In this document: positions 33,601 to 44,561 of the stretch, piece by piece
How the letters are laid out: every line of letters starts with the position of its first letter
Position numbering within the stretch: the stretch's first letter is position 1
DNA from: Rhizodiscina lignyota
Taxonomy: Eukaryota; Ascomycota; Dothideomycetes; Aulographales; Rhizodiscinaceae
DNA: 64,000 bases
Reading direction: 5' to 3'
NCBI GenBank assembly: GCA_010015805.1
Contig: ML978122.1
Coordinates: forward strand, 1,460,453 to 1,524,452
Program-made: the position numbers and the translations under genes
The notes under the pieces: generated by a model
What the model was told of the DNA's origin: nothing
Database searches by the model: none
What the model saw: the letters and a program-made list of their open reading frames with translations, nothing else

Positions 33601-33922
33601 ACCAACTCATCCACTTCTCTTGCGTTGTGGCTGTTCACTCTCACTTCTATCTGTGTCATGTTTCTTTTCATGTAGCAGCATAAGGATCACTTGTCTTATA
33701 TCGTCTATGACGAGTCGTTCTCGACCCATGCGTAAATGACAGACGAGATTTGGCCATGGGAACGCGTTGAAGAAAGTGCCCTAATCCCAGTGCTCGTTCT
33801 CCTTTGAATGCTGTCTACAATCTATTTCCGCCAGTATCATACAAATGCGACTCCCCAACACCTCAAGGCTAGCGATATGCGAGATCTGACAATTGGAAGT
33901 GAAGGGTGAATGAGGACTAATT
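30612..33922. other. 3.3-kb gap inside the biosynthetic cluster
   Basis: No convincing gene. Minus-strand frames at 31143-31469, 32069-32383 and 32392-32778 and a plus-strand frame at 31543-32085 look partly protein-like but are interrupted by stops and match nothing I recognise. The stretch at 33050-33420 is A/T-rich (for example TTAATTAATTAATAG). A decayed or lost cluster gene is possible. Confidence 0.45.
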
Positions 33923-35251
<1,329 letters not shown>

Positions 35252-36161
35252 CTTGAGTGAAAGGGATGTTGATGATATCTCTGGTATGTCGGGTTTTTAT
35301 CAAATCTTTGGCGTCACGTTCTCAAATGATCCTGAAGTCTGCCTCTCGACGTTTTGGGCTTCTCGAAGGATCCGCTGCTTTTCATATTGGTGATTTTCCC
35401 TTCGGGACTTACAGGCCAGCTCAAGAGCCGCTAAATTTGCCCGAGCACTATACTGAGACAGTATCTCGGCGAGGTATCGTGTTGTTCTCCGACCCGTGAC
35501 TTTCGGGGCCGTGTGGGTGTGGTTAGGTATGCCGAGCCAGGGTCCCTCACAACGACCATCGCAACCTTTCGCAGAGACTATGAACCAATCTTCGCGTGTC
35601 CTGGTCTCAAATTACAAGACGCGGATGACTGTAGTACAAATTCGAATTGCGTCCTGGTAGTTTACTAAAGGCTTCGAGCAGTCACATTTTTACTCGAATA
35701 TTTCGACGCCTCGCAACTCATAATTACTATCAGTGCGCAATCACCATCGGCACCGAATGTTTACTTTTCAGTGGCTGATGATACTTTTATGGACTCACTT
35801 GCCTCACAGTTCGGCTTGCATTCGGCGGCAAAGCCAGCTGTGCTTGCGAGCTCCCCAGACCAATGACGAAATCTACACTATCAATGCCAAATTGTAAGAC
35901 GAACCAACGCGCGACTGTGCCTTTCGGGACCGACCATGCGGATGTCGTGGTGTTCTCCATTCTCAACAGCAGGAGATCTCGATGATGTAGCACTAAGCCA
36001 AGATGCAGGATGTGAGTATACATATTGCCGAGTACTCAGGGCATCATAGATTCTTCGGATCAGTCAACGCATCTTTATATCCCTCGAAATCTCGATTCTA
36101 CACAAAAAAGGCCCTTTTACTATACTGACTCAGGGCACGGTACTATCACAGTTCATCTGCA
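35252..36161. promoter_or_regulatory. bidirectional promoter, DAHP synthase / NRPS-like synthetase
   Basis: A 910-bp spacer between divergent genes, apparently serving both the flux-entry enzyme and the synthetase. No specific site was identified. Confidence 0.5.
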
Positions 36162-39114
36162 ATGGCTCCAGGCCGCGTCGACCCTCTGCCTCAAACTGAG
36201 GTCCTCTCGGCCAAGGCCCCGAAGAACCTCTTCCAACTCCTCACAAACGCAGCCCGCGAAGCTACTGGCCGCGGTCTCTCCTACTATGCTCCTAACAACG
36301 TAAAGAAAGTCAGCGCGACGACGACATATGCCGACCTCCTCCAAACCGCCACTAACAATGCGAAACTCCTCCACTCCACCACGGGCATCGCTCCAGGATG
36401 CACCGTTCTCCTTCACTTCGATAACCACAGGGACAACATCGAATGGATGTGGTCCGTTCTTGCCTGCGGTTTCCTTCCAGCGATCTCGACCCCTCTCAGC
36501 AACGATAATGACCAGCGCAAGCGCCACCTCATGCATCTTCACCGACTGTTGAAGAATCCAGTCGTTCTTACCAAGGAGTCCCTCGTCATGGACTTCGAGA
36601 CCGTCAACAACCTTAACATCCAGACTATTGAGTCTATCCGCACCCTGCAGCCGAAAGAGGATGAGACTCTCGCGGAGCAAGGCCTCTTCAAGGAGGAGGA
36701 TGAGACTGCTATGCTCATGCTTACTTCTGGCTCGACTGGCAACGCTAAGGGTGTCTGCCTCCGTCACGGCCAGATGCTCCGCGCGATTAAGGGCAAGAGC
36801 TTGTTGACCGGCACCACTCCTAACGATGTCTTCATCAACTGGATCGGTCTTGACCACGTTGCGAACTTGACGGAAACTCACCTCCACGCCATGAGCTTGG
36901 GCGCTGATCAAGTTCACGTCCAGGCCGCAGATATGCTTGCGGACCCCCTTTCCTTCCTGGACCTAGTCGACAGGCACCGGGCTATGTACTCTTTTGCTCC
37001 GAACTTCTTCATGGCCAGCCTCCGCAAGGCTCTTGACAACCCCGAGGAGGTTGGTTCCCGCAAGTGGGACCTTTCCTGCCTGACCTCTCTCATCTCTGGT
37101 GGTGAGGCCAATGTTGTTGAGACGGCCGACGCTCTCACCAAGCAGTTGCAGAAGTTTGGTGCTCCTAACAACTTCATCCGCCCCGGTTTCGGTATGACCG
37201 AGACCTGCGCTGGCTCCATCTACAGCAAGGACTGCCCTGCATACGATATCGAGAACAACTGGGAGTTTGCCTCCCTTGGATCCTGCATTCCGGGTCTTCA
37301 GATGCGTGTCATGCTCGACAATGGTCTCTCCGCGCCACCAAACGAAGTCGGTGGTCTTGAGCTCTACGGCCCAGTGCTCTTCAAGGAGTACTACAACAAC
37401 CCCTCTGCCACCAGAGACTCGTTCACCTCTGATGGATGGTTCATCACTGGTGACCGCGCCTTCATTGACAAGAAGGGCCACATGGTTCTCGCTGGCCGTG
37501 CCAAGGAGACCATCATCATCAACGGTGTCAAGTACTTCCCTCACGAAGTTGAGACGGCCATTGAGGAGGCCAACATCAAGGGTGCCACCCCATCCTTCAC
37601 TGCTGTGTTTCCTCACCGCCCCAAGGGCTCCCAGACTGAGGTCCTGTGCGTTACCTATCTCCCCACATTTGAGCAGGACGACATTGAGACTCGTGTCAAG
37701 ACTACCGACGAGATCACGAAGGTCACCATCCTTCAATGCGGTGTCAAGCCGTACAAAGTCATTCCTCTTGAGAAGAAGTTGCTGCCAAAGACCACTCTTG
37801 GCAAGCTTTCCCGCGCCAAGATCCGAAATGCCTTCGAGCAGCGCAAATACGACTCTTATGCCGAGGCCGATGAGAAGCTCATCAAGGACTTCCGCAGGGC
37901 TCGCGTTGAGAAGCCGAAGACTGACCTCGAGGGGTCCATTCTGGACTGCTTTGCCGACCTCTTCGAGGTTCCGGACGATGAGGTTGGCGTCAACACTTCT
38001 CTTTACGAGATGGGCGTCAGCTCCATTGAGATCATCAAGCTCGCCACTTTCATCCGCAGGAGGCTCAACTTGGATGAGGAGATTCCAGTCATCACGATCA
38101 TGACCAACCCCACGATCCGTGGATTGGCAAAGGCTATTGAGAAGATGCAGGGCCCCGCAGAGTACGAGCCGGTCGTCTGCCTGCAGCCAAAGGGCGACAA
38201 GGTTCCGCTCTTCCTCATCCACCCTGGTGTCGGCGAGATCCTTGTCTTCCTTAACTTGGCCAAATACATCACAGACCGCCCCGTGTACGCCATCCGTGCG
38301 AAGGGCTTTGACGGAGAACAGTACCACAAGGACATTCCGGAAATCGTGAAGTGCTACCACGACGGTATCAAGAAGGCTCAGCCTAAGGGTCCGTACGCTC
38401 TTGCAGGCTACTCATACGGTGCCATGTTGGCATTTGAGACTGGTAAGCTGCTCGAGGCTGGCGGTGACGAAATCAAGTTCCTTGGCAGCTTCAACCTGCC
38501 ACCTCACATCAAGGTATGCACCCCCTCACTCCGGTCCCGAAAATTGGGCCCGAGGGGGACTATTTGCTAACCAATACCAGATGAGAATGAGGCAGCTTGA
38601 CTGGATCGAGGTGTTCCTTAACCTTGCATACTTCCTTGGTACGCATCCAACCTAGATTGAAGGCAATGCATCGATGCTGACACATAGCGCAGACCTCATC
38701 TCTGATGACTACGCCCACGCCATCTCTCCTGACATGCACAAGCTGTCGCACAGCGACGTGCTTGACTTTGTCATCTCCAAGGCGCCGCCAGAACGCATGG
38801 AGGAGATGGCGTTGTCGAAGGAGAAGCTCGCCAACTGGACCTCCATCTCCCACTGGCTGCACTGCATCGCGCACCACTACGACCCATCCGGCTCCATCTC
38901 CTGCATCGACGTCTTCTACGCCATCCCTCTCCAGGCCGTGGCCAAGGACAAGAGGATGTGGCTCGACAACCACCTCAACAAGTGGAACGACTTTGTGCGC
39001 GAGGACGTGCGCTTCACCGAGGTCGACGGCGCCCACTACACCATGATGAGCCCGTCGCACGTCGGCTCGCTGCAGAAGAAGCTGAGGGACGCCATGGCTG
39101 CTCGCGGCATCTAA
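36162..39114 (+). CDS. NRPS-like A-T-TE synthetase, aryl-pyruvate-condensing type
   Basis: Single-module enzyme of 943 aa (36162..38513, 38581..38638, 38693..39114) with adenylation, thiolation and thioesterase domains and no condensation domain. This architecture belongs to synthetases that activate and dimerise aryl-alpha-keto acids, such as atromentin, polyporic acid, microperfuranone, phenguignardic acid and butyrolactone synthases. The A domain shows LTSGSTGNAKGVCLRHGQ (around residue 190), INWIGLDHVANLTE, FGMTETCAGS, FITGDRAFID and the catalytic lysine in TTLGKLSRAKI. The T domain has the phosphopantetheine serine in MGVSSIEII (around residue 618). The TE has IHPGVGEI, the nucleophile elbow GYSYGA (around residue 748) and a late histidine in DGAHYTMM. 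Neighbouring prephenate dehydratase implies phenylpyruvate as substrate. The product type (terphenylquinone, furanone or dioxolanone) cannot be read from sequence alone. Confidence 0.94.
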
Positions 39115-39548
39115 GCTGGAGTAGGTGCGCGTTTCTTGCTGGCCGTAATGGAACTTTGTGTATGCGAATGAGCGAATCCACATTGTACAATATGTTTCCA
39201 TTTGTATTCTCACATCTTTCGGCGCATTGTGGCTTGCGATTAGATTGCTGGGGTACATAGAAGAATAAAGATAGAACCTTTCTTTTCAAGAACAGTTGTC
39301 TGCGCCTATTCATCCTGCATTTATCGCTCATTGCGCAAATGAGATGTACGTGAATTGTTCAATTGAGTGAAATTACGTCGTAAAGAACCGAAAATCTAAT
39401 GCGACAGTCAGATCTGAGGATTACTGGTAGTGGTTGAAACTCGGATTTGGACCAAGTAAAAATATTTTACAAGGTCGAAAACCAGATTGAATGATTGATT
39501 ACATGGATGCTCAGAATATAAATGCAATGTTTCTTGGATATTGTTTCC
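39115..39548. other. 3' flank of the synthetase gene
   Basis: About 430 bp, A/T-rich. It probably contains the synthetase 3' UTR. No gene seen. Confidence 0.5.
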
Positions 39549-39800
39549 AGTGTTCTGTGTTCAGAGTGTGTTCAGAGTGTGTTCAGTGTTCAGAATGTGT
39601 TCGGTGTTCAGAGTGTGTTCAGAGTGTGTTCAGAATATATTCGGTGTTTAGAGTGTGTTCAGAGTGTGTTCAGAGTTCGGAATGTGTTCGATATTCAGAA
39701 TGTATTCAGTGTTCAGAGTGTGTTGGATGTCCAGAGTATGTTCAGAATATGTATAGTGTGTTTAGAGCTGTGTTTAGAGCTGTTTGAAGTGTGTTTAGAG
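39549..39800 (+). repeat. degenerate minisatellite, GTGTTCAGA-type unit
   Basis: About 250 bp made of imperfect repeats of a unit of about 9-11 nt, best written GTGTGTTCAGA, with variants (TTCGG, TATTCAGA, TTTAGAG). The degeneracy increases toward the right. The open frames across it are Cys/Val/Phe-rich artefacts of the repeat. It ends about 75 bp before the 5S-like gene. Confidence 0.9.
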
Positions 39801-39875
39801 TGCCGCATCTTGCGATAGATACAGTGCTTGGACGGCGGGTCTGGTGCTGCAAAAGACATTAAGCGTATATATTCA

Positions 39876-39994
39876 ATGTTTAAACATCTCTTGGGGAAAA
39901 TAGGGCCTCTCGTCCGATCGACCGTACTCAACCCCCAAAGAGGGAGGCTAGTACCATGGCTGGGTGACCACATGGGAATCCCTCCTGTCGTATG
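39876..39994 (+). rRNA. 5S rRNA-like gene, 5' stem strand diverged (possible pseudogene)
   Basis: About 119 nt with strong resemblance to fungal 5S rRNA over the internal and 3' parts. It has GGGGAAAATAGGGC, CTCGTCCGATCGACCGTACT, GAGGCTAGTACCATGG, TGGGTGACCACATGGGAAT and the 3' end CCTCCTGTCGTATG, followed by a T-run. The internal promoter region for TFIIIA is therefore recognisable. The first 15-20 nt do not match the usual start and cannot pair with the 3' end to form helix I. Fungal 5S genes are dispersed, so an isolated copy is normal. Either it is a pseudogene or its 5' end has been replaced. Confidence 0.75.
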
Positions 39995-40001
39995 TTTTTT
40001 T
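39995..40001 (+). terminator. RNA polymerase III T-run
   Basis: Seven consecutive T residues directly after the 5S-like 3' end, the standard Pol III termination signal. Confidence 0.7.
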
Positions 40002-41425
40002 GTTCTCCTCCAGATAGTGTCTTTTGGTTTCTTTCCTTTCAATTTGGCCATCTTCGTGCACGAATGGGGATGGATGGCAGCGACATTGGTAACCCTGAGA
40101 CAAATTTTTTCGATGTCCCCTGTCTCGCCGCTGTCGGACTTCCCAGCACACGCAGACTCCTTGCTTTCTCCTCTTTCTCACAAGCAGTTTACTGCAGACG
40201 TGCCCTTCGACCATTCGTGCGAATGGAGAACGAGGTCGGTCTTCCTGCTTTTGGCGTAATTCGAAACTGGACCTTGCAGATGTTCCCGTCCTCTTCATCA
40301 CCGCTCCCGATGGGCCCTTTCGCGCTTCTCTTCCATGTCGATAGGCTTGTCCTTCCAGATCTTCGGTCTATGAGCAATGCAGTCCGACCAGATGCAATGA
40401 ACAGCAGACGGAATTAAGTATCATGACCGATATCTCTACATTTCGATAACCTGATCTCCATCACGCGTCGTTCGAGATGTCGCGCGCTCACATAGAGTGC
40501 GGAATCTTCTCCGACACCTCAGAGCTCTATCGTTCATGGCGCGCGCTGCTCCCCTTTTGGCCGGATACAACGTAGAGCCCCTCTTGAGCTTCAATCCTTT
40601 CTCGGCTTGAAGGAGGAAGCGTCCAATGGCTACTCTAACTAATGAGCCATCTAGCAGTGCAGCATGCCGCTAGGTTTGAATTAGATGCCATTCTGACAGC
40701 TTCTGACAGCTCCCCGCAATGAAGCTTTGCGATGAAACCTTGCGTCTGCAGATCCAACCATTAAACTCTCAGGCCACCGGAAACGATCTGGACTCGGGCC
40801 AGCCGCCAGCCGCTCGCACAGCTACGCTATCCTATCAATTGCACTAGATTTGCTTTCTGAATGCTCCTAAGCGTTGCATGAGTCAAGATCGGGCGCAGCC
40901 GCCACGCACGCCATCCCCCGTCGGACAGGTGGAGTGATACCACGATCCGATGACGAGTCCTCATGTACCGGCCGAGCTCTCCACATGGTTCGACCAACAC
41001 GACATCTAGGCTCCACCAAACCTTATCGCCAATGCTGTGCACATGCTCTCACAATATTCATGATTCCGCCAGGCCGGCGTTTCCGGTCGCGAGAGGACCA
41101 ATTAGAGGCACTGGATGAAGCACCGAGAGCGACACACACACTTCTGGAGTAATGGCACCTCCGGTGATAATGGACACTATCAGGGTTGCCGTTCCTACAT
41201 GAAAGATCCGATGCGGGGCCCAGAAGGGCCCTGACGTAGTCTTCAAATTTTTTGACAGTGTAAACACGAGACCTCTGCCTACTATAAGTGCTTGTGTCCC
41301 TTTTCTGGTTTTCCTTCAACTCAATTGAATCCATCCTAACTTCGAATCCTCCACCTCTCCTCTCCCAACAAACAATTCTGGTATATCCAGCTCTACTCGC
41401 ATATCACAGCAGATACAACAGCATC
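40002..41425. other. intergenic upstream of alcohol dehydrogenase
   Basis: About 1.4 kb without a recognised gene. Open frames at 39992-40417 and 40874-41152 lack family features. The right end should hold the promoter and leader of the alcohol dehydrogenase gene; pyrimidine-rich sequence precedes its ATG. Confidence 0.5.
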
Positions 41426-42591
41426 ATGGCACAGAACATTCCCAAGAAGCAGATGGCCCAGGTCATTGAGAAGACCGGCGGCCCAGTTCAGTTCAAAGAA
41501 ATCGACGTCCAGCAACCTGGCCCAGATGAAGTCCTCGTCAACGTCAAATACAGCGGCGTGTGCCACACAGATCTCCACGCAGTAAACGGCGACTGGCCGC
41601 TACCTACGAAGCTCCCCCTTGTCGGTGGTCACGAGGGCGCAGGTGTCGTAGTTGCAAGGGGTGAGCTTGTCAACGAGATTGAGATTGGCGACCATGTCGG
41701 TATCAAGGTAGCTTTCAATTATTCTGGTTGGAATACTCCCGGAATCCTGACATCAGTTGCAGTGGATAAACGGAACATGCTTGGCATGTGACTTCTGCCA
41801 GCAATCCGACGAGCCTCTCTGCGCAAAAGCTCTCCTTTCTGGCTACACAGTAGACGGCTCATTCCAACAATACGCCATCGCCAAGGCCGCACACGTCGCT
41901 CGCTTGCACAAGGACATCCCGCTCGATGCGGTAGCGCCAGTCCTATGCGCAGGTATCACCGTCTACAAGGGCCTGAAGGAGTCCGGTGTGCGGCCTGGCC
42001 AAACTGTGGCCATCGTCGGTGCTGGTGGCGGTCTCGGAAGCTTGGCCCTGCAGTACGCAAAGGCTATGGGCCTACGATCGATTGCCATTGATACCGGCGA
42101 CGAGAAGAAAGATATGTGCGTTAATCAGTTGGGCGCTAGCGCCTTCGTCGATTTCGCAGCAAGCAAGAACATCGTCAAGGATGTGCAGGCGGCGACTGAG
42201 GATGGTCTGGGCCCGCACGCCGTCATTCTTGTCGCTGTGAGCGAGAAGCCCTTCCAACAAGCTGCTGAGGTAAGCGATCAATTCGGTTTTCAACACGAAT
42301 CAGGCTAATGTGTTGCAGTACGTTCGCCCAAGAGGAACTGTGGTGTGCATAGGTCTTCCAGCTGGCGCATACCTGAAGGCACCAGTTTTCGAGTCAGTCA
42401 TCAAGATGGTCACCATCAGGGGCTCGTACGTCGGCAACAGGAGAGACAGTGCAGAGGCACTCGACTTCTTCCGCCGTGGACTAATCAAGGCCCCGTTCAA
42501 GGTCGTCGGCTTGTCGGAACTGCAGAGCGTGTACGACTTGATGCACAAGGGACAGATTGCGGGACGATATGTGCTGGACACCAGCAAGTAA
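41426..42591 (+). CDS. zinc-dependent alcohol dehydrogenase (ADH1-like)
   Basis: Medium-chain NAD(P)-dependent alcohol dehydrogenase, 353 aa, model 41426..41707, 41763..42269, 42319..42591. Catalytic zinc ligands are Cys46 in GVCHTDLHA, His69-Glu70 in GGHEGAG, and a Cys in [13 protein letters not shown]. The structural zinc is bound by four cysteines in [17 protein letters not shown] (about residues 100-114). The Rossmann motif is [17 protein letters not shown]. The acceptor pattern is that of yeast-type tetrameric ADH. It could be an ordinary fermentation enzyme, or it could modify a product or by-product (for example phenylacetaldehyde or phenylethanol) of the phenylpyruvate cluster. It lies 2.3 kb beyond the synthetase, across the 5S-like gene, so cluster membership is uncertain. 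Confidence 0.94.
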
Positions 42592-43104
42592 AAGTTTTGA
42601 GACCTTTCAGCGATTCAGTGTAAATGTATATATTCAATCAATAGGACACTTATGAAACTTGCCAAAGTACGAAGGTAAAGGATGTGATGGATCACTTCGT
42701 GCTCTTTTTCTTCATTCGAGGCCAATGCCATTGTGTATATAAACCACCTCTCCGCATCGAGATTCCTTTCTCACTCACCGTTTTACGCCGTGATCTACAA
42801 ACTGTATTCACTTTAACATTGCTGTTCTTTTCACTTCGCCAGCAAATAGAGTTATTGCGATTACAGAATTTCCACTGATTCTGTGCCTATCTTGCAATTC
42901 TCAGACATTCCTAATTTCAGCTTTCTGAGGTTCCAGTATACACAATAGCTCTGCAGCTTTCGCCTCTCTTCCGTATAGACCACAACATATATACAGCCGT
43001 TAAACATCGCACAATGTAATGAAATACATCATCCCGAACCTCCCAAGTGTCTTTCAAATCACCACCCTTCCCGCCTCGACACTAGCATGCTCTCCCCAAC
43101 CCAC
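42592..43104. other. intergenic between convergent genes
   Basis: About 510 bp of A/T- and pyrimidine-rich sequence holding the 3' ends of two convergent genes. No gene recognised. Confidence 0.5.
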
Positions 43105-43815
43105 TTAATCCTCCCAAACCGACTGCTTAGCCTTCTGCTTCTCCTCCTCCGCCCTCTTGACCTCCTCCTTCTCCTTCTCCCTCCTCTTCCGCTCCGCCTC
43201 TCGCGCCACCCGATCGTACTCCCTCTCCGCCTCCGTCCGCCTCGGCGCCTTGACGCCCAGCCCCGCCGCAATCAGCCGCGACGCCGTCGCCATCGTCTTG
43301 TCCGGCCTGCGGTCCGGCCGCGCGGGTGTCGAGCGTCCCGAAGCAGTCGGGCTGCCGGTCGCGGGGCTCCGCGCCGATACTGAGCGGCTCGGTGGCTGGG
43401 CGGAGGGTGTGCTGGGCGTGGAGTTGGTGGAGGTGGTCTGGGCGAGGTGCGGGAAGCGCTCGTGCGAGTCGAGGTCGGAGTAGGAGAAGGTGTGGGCGGA
43501 GGGCGAGGCGGGCGTTGGTGGTGGTGGGTGCGGGTCGAAGTTGGTGGAGTGTCGGGAGAGGCCGATGACGGGCGAGCTGTCTTCTGAGGTCTCGGTGGAT
43601 GGGTCGTTGGTTGGTGTCGTGGCATCGTGGTCCGCTTCGTCTTCCCAGGAGTCTGCTACGTCGGCAGGCTTGGACTTGGCCTTTGCCTTGGGGATGGCGG
43701 TGGGCGCGGTGCTGATGTGGAGGTTGGAGAGGTTGGAGGGGAGATCTGGAGGACGTTAGATCGTGGGTTCGAGGTGCCATTTGATGTACGCTGTACCTTT
43801 TGTAGTAGAGCCCAT
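43105..43815 (-). CDS. conserved-looking fungal protein with C-terminal coiled coil, function unknown
   Basis: Two-exon gene, complement(43105..43745, 43797..43815), 219 aa. The 19-nt first exon (MGSTTK) splices in frame into DLPSNLSNLHIST. The middle is a disordered region rich in Pro, Ser and Thr with an acidic patch (DSWEDEADHD). The last 60 residues form a highly charged helix starting TASRLIAAGLGVKAP and ending KQSVWED, with heptad-like Glu/Arg/Lys runs that suggest a coiled coil. Other frames through this GC-rich stretch are longer in places but have low-complexity His/Pro/Arg content. A TATA box lies about 110 bp upstream. I do not recognise the family, and no function is proposed. Confidence 0.75.
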
Positions 43816-44561
43816 AGCTTCTGGAGTGGAGGTTGAGGACTCAAGGAGAGTTACACGCGATCAATCACTGAAAGGGCATAGATCAAAGTACAGCGTATCA
43901 AGTAAGGGGCAGACCTCTTCGATTTATACAGGAGACGATGCACATCGATGACGGTGGAAAGGGTGAGGGCGGCGGCAAGAGCATTGTGAGCGTGCGTGCG
44001 GCTGACGTCTAGCAGAGCCAAATGAAAGCCGGCGCGTCAATTGCGGGGAATGCGAAATCTGGTGCGAAATCTGGGGAAGGGCGGGACGGAGACTGCAGCT
44101 GAAGCAAATCGCTTTTACAGGGGCAAGACACGCTCTGCTTGGTCGAGATGTCGTCGAAAGAATGCAGGCTACAAGGTGGGACGAAATGCGCGCGCACATT
44201 GTTTGTCTTTTACTCCGAGCATTACTTTGCAGCGCTTCACTTTGCTGGGCAGTGAGCGTGAAGACAGGTACCAAGTACCGGCAGCCACCGACACACGCCG
44301 ATTTCGGGAGGCTTGCTCGCCCAGGACCGCGGCGACCGCTGTTTTGCAGTAGCAAAACCCTGTCTATTTCCGGCTCTCCAGCGACCATGTCTCCGCTGCC
44401 GGACTGGCCAATAAGGTATATATCGAGCCGGCTTCAAAGCCGCCGTGGAAGCAGATGGAGAGCATCAAGATCATATTTTAGCATTTAGGATAGACGCAGG
44501 CGTTCAATTGGCTCCCATAGACCATCCCCTCATCTACTTTCTCATGTCTTGACTCTCCAAC
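43816..44561. other. intergenic between divergent genes
   Basis: About 750 bp between the coiled-coil protein gene and the succinyl-CoA-synthetase-like gene. It includes a short tandem duplication of TGCGAAATCTGG near 44049-44075 and the promoters of both genes. Confidence 0.5.
43923..43928 (-). promoter_or_regulatory. TATA box of the coiled-coil protein gene
   Basis: TATAAA on the minus strand about 110 bp upstream of the ATG at 43815, a usual spacing for fungal promoters with a short leader. Confidence 0.5.

Noticed and set aside
36963-38360. Long antisense frame (about 465 codons) opposite the synthetase
   Set aside because: It lies wholly within the coding strand of a clear A-T-TE gene; Leu/Val/Asp/Gly-rich composition is what antisense of codon-biased genes gives. 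Shadow.
39491-39818. Cys-rich frames reading CSECV-type repeats
   Set aside because: They are simply translations of the minisatellite in different frames, with no signal peptide or conserved start.
43105-43780. Alternative His/Pro/Arg-rich frames over the coiled-coil gene
   Set aside because: Low-complexity frames caused by GC-rich codons; the chosen frame has a sensible spliced start, TATA box and charged coiled coil.
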